This document shows positions 1-12,480 of a DNA stretch of 64,000 bases, piece by piece. The position numbers and the translations under genes were made by a program. This stretch comes from Allacma fusca (taxonomy: Eukaryota; Arthropoda; Collembola; Symphypleona; Sminthuridae): positions 827,661 to 891,660 of the forward strand of contig OX359250.1 in the NCBI GenBank assembly GCA_947179485.1, in the 5' to 3' direction. The notes beneath the pieces were generated by a model that saw only the letters and a program-made list of their open reading frames with translations, made no database searches and had not been told where the DNA came from. Every line of letters begins with the position of its first letter. Position 1 is the stretch's first letter.

Positions 1-2599
1 AAATTCGAGAATCGAGCTTTAGCAGACCGCATGAGTGTATTCCCAAAGTATAAACAGATTCTGATGAGTTCAGCCAACACCTGAAAAAGAAACAAATGCA
101 ACGTCATTTTCATCGCTATTTTCAAAGTTTTCGATTGATATCAAATTCGAGAATCGAGCTTAAGCAGACCGCCCGAGTGTATTTCCAAAGTATAAACAGA
201 TTCTGATTAGTTCAGCCAACACCTGAAAAAGTAACCAATGCAACGACGTCATCTTCATCGCTATTTTCAAAGCTTTCCGATTCATCTCAAATTCGAGAAT
301 TGAGCTTTAGCAGACCGCCTGAGTGTATTCCTAAAGTATAAACAGATTCTGATGAGTTCAGCCAACACCTGTAAAAGTAACCATAGCAACGACGTCATTT
401 TCATCGCTATTTTCAAAGTTTTTCGATTCATATCAAATTCGAGAATCGAGCTTTAGCAGACCGCCCGAGTGTATTCCCAAAGTGTAAACAGATTCTGATG
501 AGTGCAGCCAACTCCTGAAAAAGCAACCAATGCAACGACGTCATCTTCATCGCTATTTACAAAGTTTTTCGATTTATATAAAATTTGAGAATTAAGCGTT
601 AGCAGACCGCTGAGTGTATTCCTTAAGATTAAACAGATTCTGATGAGTTCAGCCAACACCTGAAAAAGTAACCAATGCAACGACGTCATCTTCATCGGTA
701 TTTTCAAAGCTTTCCGATTCATCTCAAATTCGAGAATTGAGCTTTAGCAGACCGCCTGAGTGTATTCCTAAAGTATAAACAGATTCTGATGAGTTCAGCC
801 AACACCTGTAAAAGTAACCATAGCAACGACGTCATTTTCATCGCTATTTTCAAAGTTTTTCGATTCATATCAAATTCGAGAATCGAGCTTTAGCAGACCG
901 CCCGAGTGTATTCCCAAAGTATAAACAGATTCTGATGAGTGCAGCCAACTCCTGAAAAAGTAACCAATGCAACGACGTCATCTTCATCGCTATTTACAAA
1001 GTTTTTCGATTTATATCAAATTTGAAAATTAAGCGTTAGCAGACCGCTGAGTGTATTCCTTAAGATTAAACAGATTCTGATGAGTTCAGCCAACACCTGA
1101 AAAAGTAACCAATGCAACGACGTCATCTTCATCGCTATTTTCAAAGTTTTTCGGTTTATATCAAATTCGAGAATCGAGCTTTAGCAGACCGCATGAGTGT
1201 ATTCCCAAAGTATAAACAGATTCTGATGAGTTCAGCCAACACCTGAAAAAGAAACAAATGCAACGTCATTTTCATCGCTTTTTTCAAAGTTTTCGATTGA
1301 TATCAAATTCGAGAATCGAGCTTAAGCAGACCGCCCGAGTGTATTTCCAAAGTATAAACAGATTCTGATTAGTTCAGCCAACACCTGAAAAAGTAACCAA
1401 TGCAACGACGTCATCTTCATCGCTATTTTCAAAGCTTTCCGATTCATCTCAAATTCGAGAATTGAGGTTTAGCAGACCGCCTGAGTGTATTCCTAAAGTA
1501 TAAACAGATTCTGATGAGTTCAGCCAACACCTGTAAAAGTAACCATAGAAACGACGTCATTTTCATCGCTATTTTCAAAGTTTTTCGATTCATATCAAAT
1601 TCGAGAATCGAGCTTTAGCAGACCGCCCGAGTGTATTCCCAAAGTATAAACAGATTCTGATGAGTGCAGCCAACACATGAAAAAGTAACCAATGCAACGA
1701 CGTCATTTTCATCGCTATTTTCAAAGCTTTTCGATTCATCTCAAATTCGAGAATTGAGCGTTAACAGACCGCCCGAGTGTATTCTCAAAGTATAAACAGA
1801 TTTTGATGAGTTTAGCCAACACCTGAAAAAGAAACAAATGCAACGTCATTTTCATCGCTATTTTCAAAGTTTTCGATTGATATCAAATTCGAGAATTGAG
1901 CTTAAGCAGACCGCCCGAGTGTATTTCCAAAATATAAACAGATTCTGATTAGTTCAGCCAACACCTGAAAAAGTAACCAATGCAACGACGTCATCTTCAT
2001 CGCTATTTTCAAAGCTTTCCGATTCATCTCAAATTCGAGAATTGAGCTTTAGCAGACCGCCTGAGTGTATTCCTAAAGTATAAACAGATTCTGATGAGTT
2101 CAGCAAACACCTGTAAAAGTAACCATAGCAACGACGTCATTTTCATCGCTATTTTCAAAGTTTTTCGATTCAAATCAAATTCGAGAATCGAGCTTTAGCA
2201 GACCGCCCGAGTGTATTCCCAAAGTATAAACAGATTCTGATGAGTGCAGCCAACTCCTGAAAAAGTAACCAATGCAACGACGTCATCTTCATCGCTATTT
2301 ACAAAGTTTTTCGATTTATATCAAATTTGAAAATTAAGCGTTATCAGACCGCTGAGTGTATTCCTTAAGATTAAACAGATTCTGATGAGTTCAGCCAACA
2401 CCTGAAAAAGTAACCAATGCAACGACGTCATCTTCATCGCTATTTTTAAAGTTTTTCGATTTATATCCAATTTGAGAATTGAGCTTTAGCAGACCGCCTG
2501 AGTGTATTCTTAAAGTATAAACAGATTCTGATGAGTTCAGCCAACACCTGAAAAAGTAACCAATGCAACGACGTCATCTTCATCGCTATTTTCAAAGTT

Positions 2600-5500
2600 T
2601 TTCGGTTTATATCAAATTCGAGAATCGAGCTTTAGCAGACCGCATGAGTGTATTCCCAAAGTATAAACAGATTCTGATGAGTTCAGCCAACACCTGAAAA
2701 AGAAACAAATGCAACGTCATTTTCATCGCTATTTTCAAAGTTTTCGATTGATATCAAATTCGAGAATCGAGCTTTAGCAGACCGCCCGAGTGTATTTTCA
2801 AAGTATAAACAGATTCTGATTAGTTCAGCCAACACCTGAAAAAGTAACCAATGTATCGACGTCATTTTCATCGTTATTTTCAAAGCTTTCCGATTCATCT
2901 CAAATTCGAGAATCGAGCTTTAGCAGACCGCCCGAGTGTATTCCCAAAGTATAAACAGATTCTGATGAGTTCAGCCAACACCTGAAAAAGTAACCAATGC
3001 AACGACGTCATCTTCATCGCTATTTTCAAAGTTTTTCGGTTTATATCAAATTCGAGAATCGAGCTTTAGCAGACCGCCCGAGTGTATTCCCAAAGTATAA
3101 ACAGATTCTGATGAGTTCAGCCAACACCTGAAAAAGAAACAAATGCAACGTCATTTTCATCGCTATTTTCAAAGCTTTCCGATTCATCTCAAATTCGAAA
3201 ATCGAGCTTTAGCAGACCGCCCGAGTGTATTCCCAAAGTATAAACAGATTCTGATGAGTGCAGCCAACACCTGAAAAAGTAACCAATGCAACGACGTCAT
3301 TTTCATCGCTTTTTTTAAAGTTTTTCGATTCATATCAAATTTGAGAATTGAGCGTTTGCAGACCGCTGAGTTTAATCCCAAATTATAAACCGATTCTGAT
3401 TAGTTCAGCCAACACCTGAAAAAGTAACCAATGCATTGACGTCATTTTCATCGCTATTTTCAAAGTTTTTCGATTCATATCAAATTTGAGAATTGAGCAT
3501 TAGCAGACCGCCCGAGTGTATTCCTAAAGTATAATTAGATTCTGATGAGTTCAGCCAACACCTGAAAAAGTAACTAATGCAAAGACGTCATTTTCATCGC
3601 TATTTTCAAAGCTTTCCGATTCATATCAAATTCGAGAATTGAGGTTAAGCAGACCGCACGCGCGTATTCCCAAAGTTTAAAGAGATTCTGGCGGGTTCAC
3701 GATAACCATTGAAAGTGACTATAGCTACGACGTCATTTTCATCGCCATTTTCAAAGTTTTTCGATTCATTGTAAATACTAGATACTAGCTTAAGCAGACC
3801 GCCCGAGTGTATTCCCAAAGTATAAACAGATTCTGATGAGTTCAGCCAACACCTGAAAAAGAAACCAATGCAACGTCATTTTCATCGCTATTTTCAAAGT
3901 TTTCGATTGATATCAAATTCGAGAATCGAGCTTTAGCAGACCGGCTGAGTGTATTTCCAAAGTATAAACAGATTCTGATTAGTTCAGCCAACACCTGAAA
4001 AAGTAACCAATGCATCGACGTCATTTTCATCGTTATTTTCAAAGCTTTCCGATTCATCTCAAATTCGAGAATCGAGCTTTAGCAGACCGCCCGAGTGTAT
4101 TCCCAAAGTATAAACAGATTCTGATGAGTTCAGCCAACACCTGAAAAAGTAACCAATGCAACGACGTCATCTTCATCGCTATTTTCAAAGTTTTTCGGTT
4201 TATATCAAATTCGAGAATCGAGCTTTAGCAGACCGCCCGAGTGTATTCCCAAAGTATAAACAGATTCTGATGAGTGCAGCCAACACCTGAAGAAGTAACC
4301 AATGCAACGACGTCATTTTCATCGCTATTTTCAAAGCTTTTCGATTCATCTCGAATTCGAGAATTGAGCGTTAGCAGACCGCCCGAGTGTATTTTTAAAG
4401 TATAAACAGATTTTGATGAGTTCAGCCAACACCTGAAAAAGTAACCAATGCAACAACGTCATTTTCATCGCTATTTTCAAAGCTTTCCGATTCATCTCAA
4501 ATTCGAGAATTGAGGTTAAGCAGACCGCCCGCGCGTATTCCCAAAGTTTAAAGAGATTCTGGCGGGTTCACGATAACCATTGAAAGTGACTAGAGCTACG
4601 ACGTCATTTTCATCGCCATTTTCAAAGTTTTTCGATTCATTGTAAATACGAGATACTAGCTTTAGCAGACCGCCCGAGTGTATTCCCAAAGTATAAACAG
4701 ATTCTGATGAGTTCAGCCAACACCTGAAAAAGAAACAAATGCAACGTGATTTTCATCGCTATTTTCAAAGCTTTCCGATTCATCTCAAATTCGAGAATTG
4801 AGCATTAGCAGACCGCCCGAGTGTATTCCTAAAGTATGAACAGATTCTGATGAGTTCAGCCATCACCTGAAAAAGAAACCAATGCAACGACGTCATCTTC
4901 ATCGCTATTTTCAAAGTTTTTCGATCCATATCAAATTCGAGAATCGAGCTTTAGCAGACCGCATGAGTGTATTCCCAAAGTATAAACAGATTCTGATGAG
5001 TTCAGCCAACACCTGAAAAAGAAACAAATGCAGCGTCATTTTCATCGCTATTTTCAAAGTTTTCGATTGATATCAAATTCGAGAATCGAGCTTTAGCAGA
5101 CCGCCCGAGTGTATTTTCAAAGTATAAACAGATTCTGATTAGTTCAGCCAACACCTGAAAAAGTAACCAATGCATCGACGTCATTTTCATCGGTATTTTC
5201 AAAGCTTTCCGATTCATCTCAAATTCGAGAATCGAGCTTTAGCAGACCGCCCGAGTGTATTCCCAAAGTATAAACAGATTCTGATGAGTTCAGCCAACAC
5301 CTGAAAAAGTAACCAATGCAACGACGTCATCTTCATCGCTATTTTCAAAGTTTTTCGGTTTATATCAAATTCGAGAATCGAGCTTTAGCAGACCGCCCGA
5401 GTGTATTCCCAAAGTATAAACAGATTCTGATGAGTTCAGCCAACACCTGAAAAAGAAACAAATGCAACGTCATTTTCATCGCTATTTTCAAAGCTTTCCG

Positions 5501-7074
5501 ATTCATCTCAAATTCGAAAATCGAGCTTTAGCAGACCGCCCGAGTGTATTCCCAAAGTATAAACAGATTCTGATGAGTGCAGCCAACACCTGAAAAAGTA
5601 ACCAATGCAACGACGTCATTTTCATCGCTTTTTTTAAAGCTTTTCGATTCATATCAAATTTGAGAATTGAGCGTTTGCAGACCGCTGAGTTTAATCAAAA
5701 ATTATAAACAGATTCTGATTAGTTCAGCCAACACCTGAAAAAGTAACCAATGCATTGACGTCATTTTCATCGCTATTTTCAAAGTTTTTCGATTCATATC
5801 AAATTTGAGAATTGAGCATTAGCAGACCGCCCGAGTGTATTCCTAAAGTATAATTAGATTCTGATGAGTTCAGCCAACACCTGAAAAAGTAACTAATGCA
5901 AAGACGTCATTTTCATCGCTATTTTCAAAGCTTTCCGATTCATCTCAAATTCGAGAATTGAGGTTAAGCAGACCGCACGCGCGTATTCCCAAAGTTTAAA
6001 GAGATTCTGGCGGGTTCACGATAACCATTGAAAGTGACTATATCTACGACGTCATTTTCATCGCCATTTTCAAAGTTTTTCGATTCATTGTAAATACTAG
6101 ATACTAGCTTAAGCAGACCGCCCGAGTGTATTCCCAAAGTATAAACAGATTCTGATGAGTTCAGCCAACACCTGAAAAAGAAACCAATGCAACGTCATTT
6201 TCATCGCTATTTTCAAAGTTTTCGATTGATATCAAATTCGAGAATCGAGCTTTAGCAGACCGGCTGAGTGTATTTCCAAAGTATAAACAGATTCTGATTA
6301 GTTCAGCCAACACCTGAAAAAGTAACCAATGCATCGACGTCATTTTCATCGTTATTTTCAAAGCTTTCCGATTCATCTCAAATTCGAGAATCGAGCTTTA
6401 GCAGACCGCCCGAGTGTATTCCCAAAGTATAAACAGATTCTGATGAGTTCAGCCAACACCTGAAAAAGTAACCAATGCAACGACGTCATCTTCATCGCTA
6501 TTTTCAAAGTTTTTCGGTTTATACCAAATTCGAGAATCGAGCTTTAGCAGACCGCCCGAGTGTATTCCCAAAGTATAAACAGATTCTGATGAGTGCAGCC
6601 AACACCTGAAGAAGTAACCAATGCAACGACGTCATTTTCATCGCTATTTTCAAAGCTTTTCGATTCATCTCGAATTCGAGAATTGAGCGTTAGCAGACCG
6701 CCCGAGTGTATTTTTAAAGTATAAACAGATTTTGATGAGTTCAGCCAACACCTGAAAAAGTAACCAATGCAACGACGTCATTTTCATCGCTATTTTCAAA
6801 GCTTTCCGATTCATCTCAAATTCGAGAATTGAGGTTAAGCAGACCGCCCGCGCGTATTCCCAAAGTTTAAAGAGATTCTGGCGGGTTCACGATAACCATT
6901 GAAAGTGACTAGAGCTACGACGTCATTTTCATCGCCATTTTCAAAGTTTTTCGATTCATTGTAAATACGAGATACTAGCTTTAGCAGACCGCCCGAGTGT
7001 ATTCCCAAAGTATAAACAGATTCTGATGAGTTCAGCCAACACCTGAAAAAGAAACAAATGCAACGTCATTTTCA
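2600..7074. repeat. Higher-order repeat in the left array (2,319-bp period, 16 units)
   Basis: The stretch from about 2600 to 4755 recurs at about 4920 to 7074 with an offset of 2,319 bp, about 16 units of 145 bp. Shared landmarks: the 3-bp-deleted units at 2683/5002 and 3842/6161, the unit with a GAGTTTAATC variant at 3368/5687, the divergent CGCGCGTATTCC units, and the CTGAAGAAG variant near 4288/6607. Single-base differences exist, so this is a block duplication that has begun to diverge. Edges are approximate. Confidence 0.8.
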
Positions 7075-9865
7075 TCGCTATTTTCAAAGTTTTCGATTGA
7101 TATCAAATTCGAGAATCGAGCTTAAGCAGACCGCCCGAGTGTATTTCCAAAGTATAAACAGATTCTGATTAGTTCAGCCAACACCTGAAAAAGTAACCAA
7201 TGCAACGACGTCATCTTCATCGCTATTTTCAAAACTTTCCGATTCATCTCAAATTCGAGAATTGAGCTTTAGCAGACCGCCCGAGTGTATTCCTAAAGTA
7301 TAAACAGATTCTGATGAGTTCAGCCAACACCTGTAAAAGCAACCATAGCAACGACGTCATTTTCATCGCTATTTTCAAAGTTTTTCGATCCATATCAAAT
7401 TCGAGAATCGAGCTTTAGCAGACCGCCTGAGTGTATTCCCAAAGTATAAACAGATTCTGATGAGTGCAGCCAACACCTGAAAAAGTAACCAATGCAACTA
7501 CGTCATTTTCATCGCTATTTTCAAAGCTTTCCGATTCATCTCAAATTCGAGAATTGAGGTTAAGCAGACCGCCCGCGCGTATTCCCAAAGTTTAAAGAGA
7601 TTCTGGCGGGTTCACGATAACCATTGAAAGTGACTAGAGCTACGACGTCATTTTCATCGCCATTTTCAAAGTTTTTCGATTCATTGTAAATACGAGATAC
7701 TACCTTTAGCAGACCGCCCGAGTTTATTCCCAAAGTATAAACAGATTCTGATGAGTTCAGCCAACACCTGAAAAAGTAACCAATGCAACGTCATTTTCAT
7801 CGCTATTTTCAAAGTTTTCGATTGATATCAAATTCGAGAATCGAGCTTTAGCAGACCGCCCGAGTGTATTTCCAAAGTATAAACAGATTCTGATTAGTTC
7901 AGCCAACACCTGAAAAAGTAACCAATGCAACGACGTCATTTTCATCGTTATTTTTAAAGCTTTCCGATTCATCTCAAATTCGAGAATTGAGCTTTAGCAG
8001 ACCGCCCGAGTGTATTCCGAAAGTATAAACAGATTCTGATGAGTTCAGCCAACACCTGTAAAAGTAACCATAGCAACGACGTCATTTTGATCGCTATTTT
8101 CAAAGTTTTTCGATTCATATCAAATTCGAGAATCGAGCTTGAGCAGACCGCCCGAGTGTATTCCCAAAGTATAAACAGATTCTGATGAGTGCAGCCAACT
8201 CCTGAAAAAGTAACCAATGCAACGACATCATTTTCATCGCTATTTTGAAAGTTTTTCGATTCATATCAAATTCGAGAATCGAGCTTTAGAAGACCGCCCG
8301 AGTGTATTCCCAAAGTATAAACAGATTCTGATGAGTGCAGCCAACTCCTGAAAAAGTAACCAATGCAACGACGTCATCTTCATCGCTATTTTCAAAGTTT
8401 TTCGGTTTATATCAAATTCAAGAATCGAGCTTTAGCAGACCGCCCGAGTGTATTCCCAAAGTATAAACAGATTCTGATGAGTGCAGCCAACACCTGAAAA
8501 AGTAACCAATGCAACGACGTCATTTTCATCGCTATTTTCAAAGCTTTCCGATTCATCTCAAATTCGAGAATTGAGGTTAAGCAGACCGCCCGCGCGTATT
8601 CCCAAAGTTTAAAGAGATTCTGGCGGGTTCACGATAACCATTGAAAGTGACTAGAGCTACGACATCATTTTCATCGCCATTTTCAAAGTTTTTCGATTCA
8701 TTGTAAATACGAGATACTAGCTTTAGCAGACCGCCCGAGTGTATTCCCAAAGTATAAACAGATTCTGATGAGTTCAGCCAACACCTGAAAAAGTAACCAA
8801 TGCAACGTCATTTTCATCACTATTTTCAAAGTTTTCGATTGATATCAAATTCGAGCATCGAGCTTTAGCAGACCGCCCGAGTGTATTCCCAAAGTATAAA
8901 CAGATTCTGATGAGTGCAGCCAACACCTGAAAAAGTAACCAATGCAACGACGTCATTTTCATCGCTATTTTCAAAGTTTTTCGATTCATATCAAATTCGA
9001 GAATCGAGCTTTAGCAGACCGCCCGAGTGTATTCCCAAAGTATATACAGATTCTGATGAGTGCAGCCAACACCTGAAAAAGAAACCCATGCAACGACGTC
9101 ATTTTCATCGCTATTTACAAAGTTTTTCGATTTATATCAAATTTGAGAATTAAGCGTTAGCAGACCGCTGAGTGTATTCCTAAAGATTAAACAGATTCTG
9201 ATGAATTCAGCCAACACCTGAAAAAGTAACCAATGCAACGACGTCATCTTCATCGCTATTTTTAAAGTTTTTCGATTTGTATCAAATTTGAGAATTGAGC
9301 GTTAGCAGACCGCTGAGTTTATTCCCAAATTATAAACAGATTCTGATTAGTTCAGCCAACACCTGAAAAAGTAACCAATGCAGTGACGTCATTTTCATCG
9401 CTATTTTCAAAGTTTTTCGATTCATATCAAATTCGAGAATCGAGCACTAGCAGACCGCATGAGTGTATTCCCAAAGTATAAACAGATTCTGATGAGTTCA
9501 GCCAACACCTGAAAAAGTAACCAATGCAACGACGTCATTTTCATCGCTATTTTCAAAGTTTTCGATTCATATCAAATTTGAGAATTGAGCGTTAGCAGAC
9601 CGCCCGAGTGTATTTTCAAAGTAAAAAGATTCTGATGAGTTCAGCCAACACCTGAAAAAGTAACCAATACAACGCCGTCATTTTAATCGCTATTTTCAAA
9701 GTTTTTCGATTCATATCGAATTTGAGAATTGAGCATTAGCAGACCGCCCGAGTGTATTCCTAAAGTATAAACAGATTCTGATGAGTTCAGCCAACACCTG
9801 AAAAAGTAACCAATGCAACGACGTCATTTTCATCGCTATTTTCAAAGTTTTTCGATTCATATCAA

Positions 9866-11010
9866 ATTCGAGAATCGAGCTTAAGGAGACCGCCCGAGTG
9901 TATTCCCAAAGTATAAACAGATTCTGATGAGTTCAGCCAACTCCTGAAAAAGTAACCAATGCAACGACGTCATCTTCATCGCTATTTTCAAAGTTTTTCG
10001 GTTTATATCAAATTTGAGAATTGTGCTTTAGCAGACCGCTGAGTGTATTCCCAAAGTATAAACAGATTCTGATGAGTTCAGCCAACACCTGAAAAAGTAA
10101 CCAATGCAACGACGTCATTTTCATCGCTATTTTCAAAGCTTTCCGATTCATCTCAAATTCGAGAATTGAGCTTTAGCAGACCGCCAGAGTGTATTCCCAA
10201 AGTATAAAGATTCTGATGAGTTCAGCCAACACCTGAAAAAGTAACCAATGCAACGACGTTATTTTAATTGCTATTTTCAAAGTTTTTCGATTCATATCAA
10301 ATTTGAGAATTGAGCGTTAGCAGACCGCCCGAGTGTATTCCCGAAGTATAAAGATTCTGATGAGTTCATATAACACCTGAAAAAGTAACCAATGCAACGA
10401 CGTCATTTTCGTCGCTATTTTCAAAGTTTTTCGATTCATATCAAATTCGAGAATCGAGCTTAAGGAGACCGCCCGAGTGTATTCCCAAAGTATAAACAGA
10501 TTCTGATGAGTTCAGCCAACTCCTGAAAAAGTAACCAATGCAACGACGTCATCTTCATCGCTATTTTCAAAGTTTTTCGGTTTATATCAAATTTGAGAAT
10601 TGTGCTTTAGCAGACCGCTGAGTGTATTCCCAAAGTATAAACAGATTCTGATGAGTTCAGCCAACACCTGAAAAAGTAACCAATGCAACGACGTCATTTT
10701 CATCGCTATTTTCAAAGCTTTCCGATTCATCTCAAATTCGAGAATTGAGCTTTAGCAGACCGCCAGAGTGTATTCCCAAAGTATAAAGATTCTGATGAGT
10801 TCAGCCAACACCTGAAAAAGTAACCAATGCAACGACGTTATTTTAATTGCTATTTTCAAAGTTTTTCGATTCATATCAAATTTGAGAATTGAGCGTTAGC
10901 AGACCGCCCGAGTGTATTCCCGAAGTATAAAGATTCTGATGAGTTCATATAACACCTGAAAAAGTAACCAATGCAACGACGTCATTTTCGTCGCTATTTT
11001 CAAAGTGTTT
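9866..11010. repeat. Duplicated four-unit block next to the insertion site
   Basis: A block of about 580 bp (four units) starting near 9866 with GAGCTTAAGGAGACCGCC is repeated from about 10446 with almost no difference, including the rare ACGACGTTATTTTAATTGC and GAGTTCATATAACACC variants. It ends a few bases before the Polinton junction. Edges are by eye. Confidence 0.75.
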
Positions 11011-11015
11011 CGATT

Positions 11016-11021
11016 GATATC
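11016..11021. other. Target-site duplication, left copy (GATATC)
   Basis: GATATC lies between satellite sequence (CGATT) and the first base of the left TIR. The identical hexamer follows the right TIR at 29099-29104 and continues into AAATTCGAG. Many satellite units contain CGATTGATATCAAATTCGAG, so the two flanks together rebuild one uninterrupted unit. Six-base duplications are the norm for Polintons. GATATC is palindromic, so strand cannot be told from it. Confidence 0.95.
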
Positions 11022-11218
11022 TGATGATGGTGTTGAGCCATTGCTGGGATCAAGACACACATCCATACAGCAATTGCTATACACTTACGGCTGTGACTAG
11101 AATGTTTCAGGAGTTAGAATGTGATAGTATCGTGTATCATCTTTGCAGACGCTAATGCTGCACATTTTTACAAGTGACAGAATGCATTTAATGAGCTTCA
11201 TGCGCATGTTAATGCTCT
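11022..11218 (+). repeat. Polinton left terminal inverted repeat
   Basis: It begins TGATGATGGTGTTGAGCC and matches the reverse complement of 28903-29098 with scattered substitutions and small indels. The first 50 bases or so are identical; similarity fades after GTTAATGCTC. It contains the 15-mer ACAGCAATTGCTATA at 11067-11081, which recurs upstream of the ATPase gene. It probably contributes to the integrase promoter, since the integrase ATG is under 80 bp further on. Confidence 0.93.
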
Positions 11219-11295
11219 TACGACATTACACAATTACACTCAATTGCTGTTTAGAGATAATGTAGCATTATATTGTGAACACGGGTTTCGTAAAC

Positions 11296-12225
11296 ATGTC
11301 TAAGTTGTACCTTCAGCAATACTATACACCAAACTCACCCGGATCTTTTGGCGGGGTAAATCGACTGCAAGAATTGAATAAAAAATCTTCTATCACTAAC
11401 ATAAAAACTTTTCTTCATAGTCAGAACGCATATACACTGCATAAGTTTGCACGAAAAAGGTTCACAAGAAGAAAAGTTTCATCACCATACAGAAATTATT
11501 TATGGCAAGCAGATCTACTACAGATGGATAAGCTATCTCACCATAATCATGGTTATAAATATATTCTCTGTATAATTGACGTTGCAAGTCGCTACGCGTA
11601 TGCAAAATGTTTAAAAAATAAAACTAGACGCGAGGTTACTCGAGGGTTCTCAGAAATAGTAACTTTAGAGAATAGACCAAAATACTTGCAAGTGGATCGT
11701 GGGCTAGAATTCTATAACGGCTCATTCCAGGAGTTTTTAAAACTACATAGCATTGTTATGTTCAGTAATTATTCAGTTTTTAAAGCGAGTGTTATTGAAA
11801 GGTTCAATTCAACACTGATGTCTCGAATAAGCAAATATTTTACACACTTCAAAACGAACCGTTACTATGATATATTGGATGACGTTATATACTCTTATAA
11901 CCATACAAAACATCGAGGGTTGGGAATGAGACCATCAGAAGTAACAAAATTTACAGAAATGGATGCATGGTCTAATTTACACAGCGATATGTTTAATAAA
12001 CGCTGGAAAAATGCTTCTCTTAAAATAAATGATTATGTAAGACTTTTAAAAGTTAAAAATAATTTTGAAAAGGGGTATACTAAACGATTTACAGACGAAA
12101 TTTACTTAATTAGTTCTATTGTACCAGGATTCCCAACTACATATACACTTAAAACAGCAGAAAATAATAAATTAAATGGTATGTTCTACGAACAGGAATT
12201 ATGTAAAGTAATAATTAGTGAATGA
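11296..12225 (+). CDS. INT: Polinton integrase (RVE family, DDE catalytic core)
   Basis: An intact protein of 309 residues from the ATG at 11296 (the open frame begins at a GTG at 11275). Strand-transfer integrase that would insert linear element DNA with 6-bp staggered cuts. The catalytic triad is visible: Asp73 in WQADLLQMDKL, Asp134 in LQVDRGLEFYNG, Glu168 in VIERFNSTLM, with 33 residues between the second and third. An HH-CC zinc module is not evident; the N-terminus has the GGVNRLQE and YTLHKFARKRFTRRK segments usual in Polinton integrases. The C-terminus (KINDYVRLLKVKNNFEKGY onward) looks like the SH3-like domain. It is the gene nearest the left TIR, as is common. No lesion is seen. Confidence 0.93.
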   Translation: MSKLYLQQYYTPNSPGSFGGVNRLQELNKKSSITNIKTFLHSQNAYTLHKFARKRFTRRKVSSPYRNYLWQADLLQMDKLSHHNHGYKYILCIIDVASRYAYAKCLKNKTRREVTRGFSEIVTLENRPKYLQVDRGLEFYNGSFQEFLKLHSIVMFSNYSVFKASVIERFNSTLMSRISKYFTHFKTNRYYDILDDVIYSYNHTKHRGLGMRPSEVTKFTEMDAWSNLHSDMFNKRWKNASLKINDYVRLLKVKNNFEKGYTKRFTDEIYLISSIVPGFPTTYTLKTAENNKLNGMFYEQELCKVIISE

Positions 12226-12480
12226 GTAATAAGCGTATATGTTATACTGAAACCTTTTGCAGGATTTGTAGTTTATTTTATATAAAGTTGTTTGAGAGTT
12301 GATTTTAGTGCAGTTAGTATGATTTAGGTTTTAACTAATGGTAAGGAATCGAATCCAGGTAGGTAAGACTCATTAAAATCAGCTCGCCTTAAAAAGAAAA
12401 CCAACATGGCTACTTTTTGCATAAAATTGAATACATACAGTTAATGTATTCAGTACCATTCAAAAAGCTCTGCTGCAAAC
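12226..12480. promoter_or_regulatory. Intergenic region with dyads, upstream of the minor capsid gene
   Basis: No coding sequence is recognised. TATATAAAG lies near 12279. Two inverted repeats stand out: TGATTTTA (12300-12307) with TAAAATCA (12374-12381), and a perfect 9-bp dyad TGAATACAT (12428-12436) / ATGTATTCA (12444-12452) with a 7-nt spacer, ending 28 bp before the next ATG. Promoter or leader function is inference from position. Confidence 0.4.

Larger units (their letters stand above)
1..11021. repeat. Tandem satellite array, left flank (about 144-146 bp unit)
   Basis: About 75 head-to-tail copies of a unit that, counted from its AAATTCGAGAATCGAGCTTT start, is 146 bp in a typical copy. 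Variants lose 2 bp (TATAAAG for TATAAACAG) or 3 bp (CAACGTCAT for CAACGACGTCAT). Conserved stretches include AGCAGACCGC, GATTCTGATGAGTTCAGCC and CGACGTCATTTTCATCGC. All copies face the same way. Short ORFs appear in both strands but change frame from unit to unit and have no independent support. The array stops exactly at the Polinton target duplication. Confidence 0.97.

Noticed and set aside
8914-9153. 79-codon plus-strand ORF in the left satellite
   Set aside because: It spans ordinary satellite units and has no support beyond being open.
1-11021. Hammerhead ribozyme in each satellite unit (CTGATGAG followed by GAAA, with GTC and TTTTC downstream)
   Set aside because: The core words are there, and A-rich and T-rich stretches could form a short stem III, but the bases between CTGATGA and GAAA do not pair as stem II and stem I has mismatches at its second and third positions. 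A covariance-model search over all units would settle it.
10896-11084. 62-codon minus-strand ORF across the satellite/Polinton junction
   Set aside because: It joins satellite to TIR sequence by chance and has no family resemblance.
12300-12381. tRNA-like span: 8-bp closing stem and a CGAATCC segment within 82 nt
   Set aside because: The CGAATCC stretch is not next to the 3' acceptor strand and no D- or anticodon arm can be drawn.
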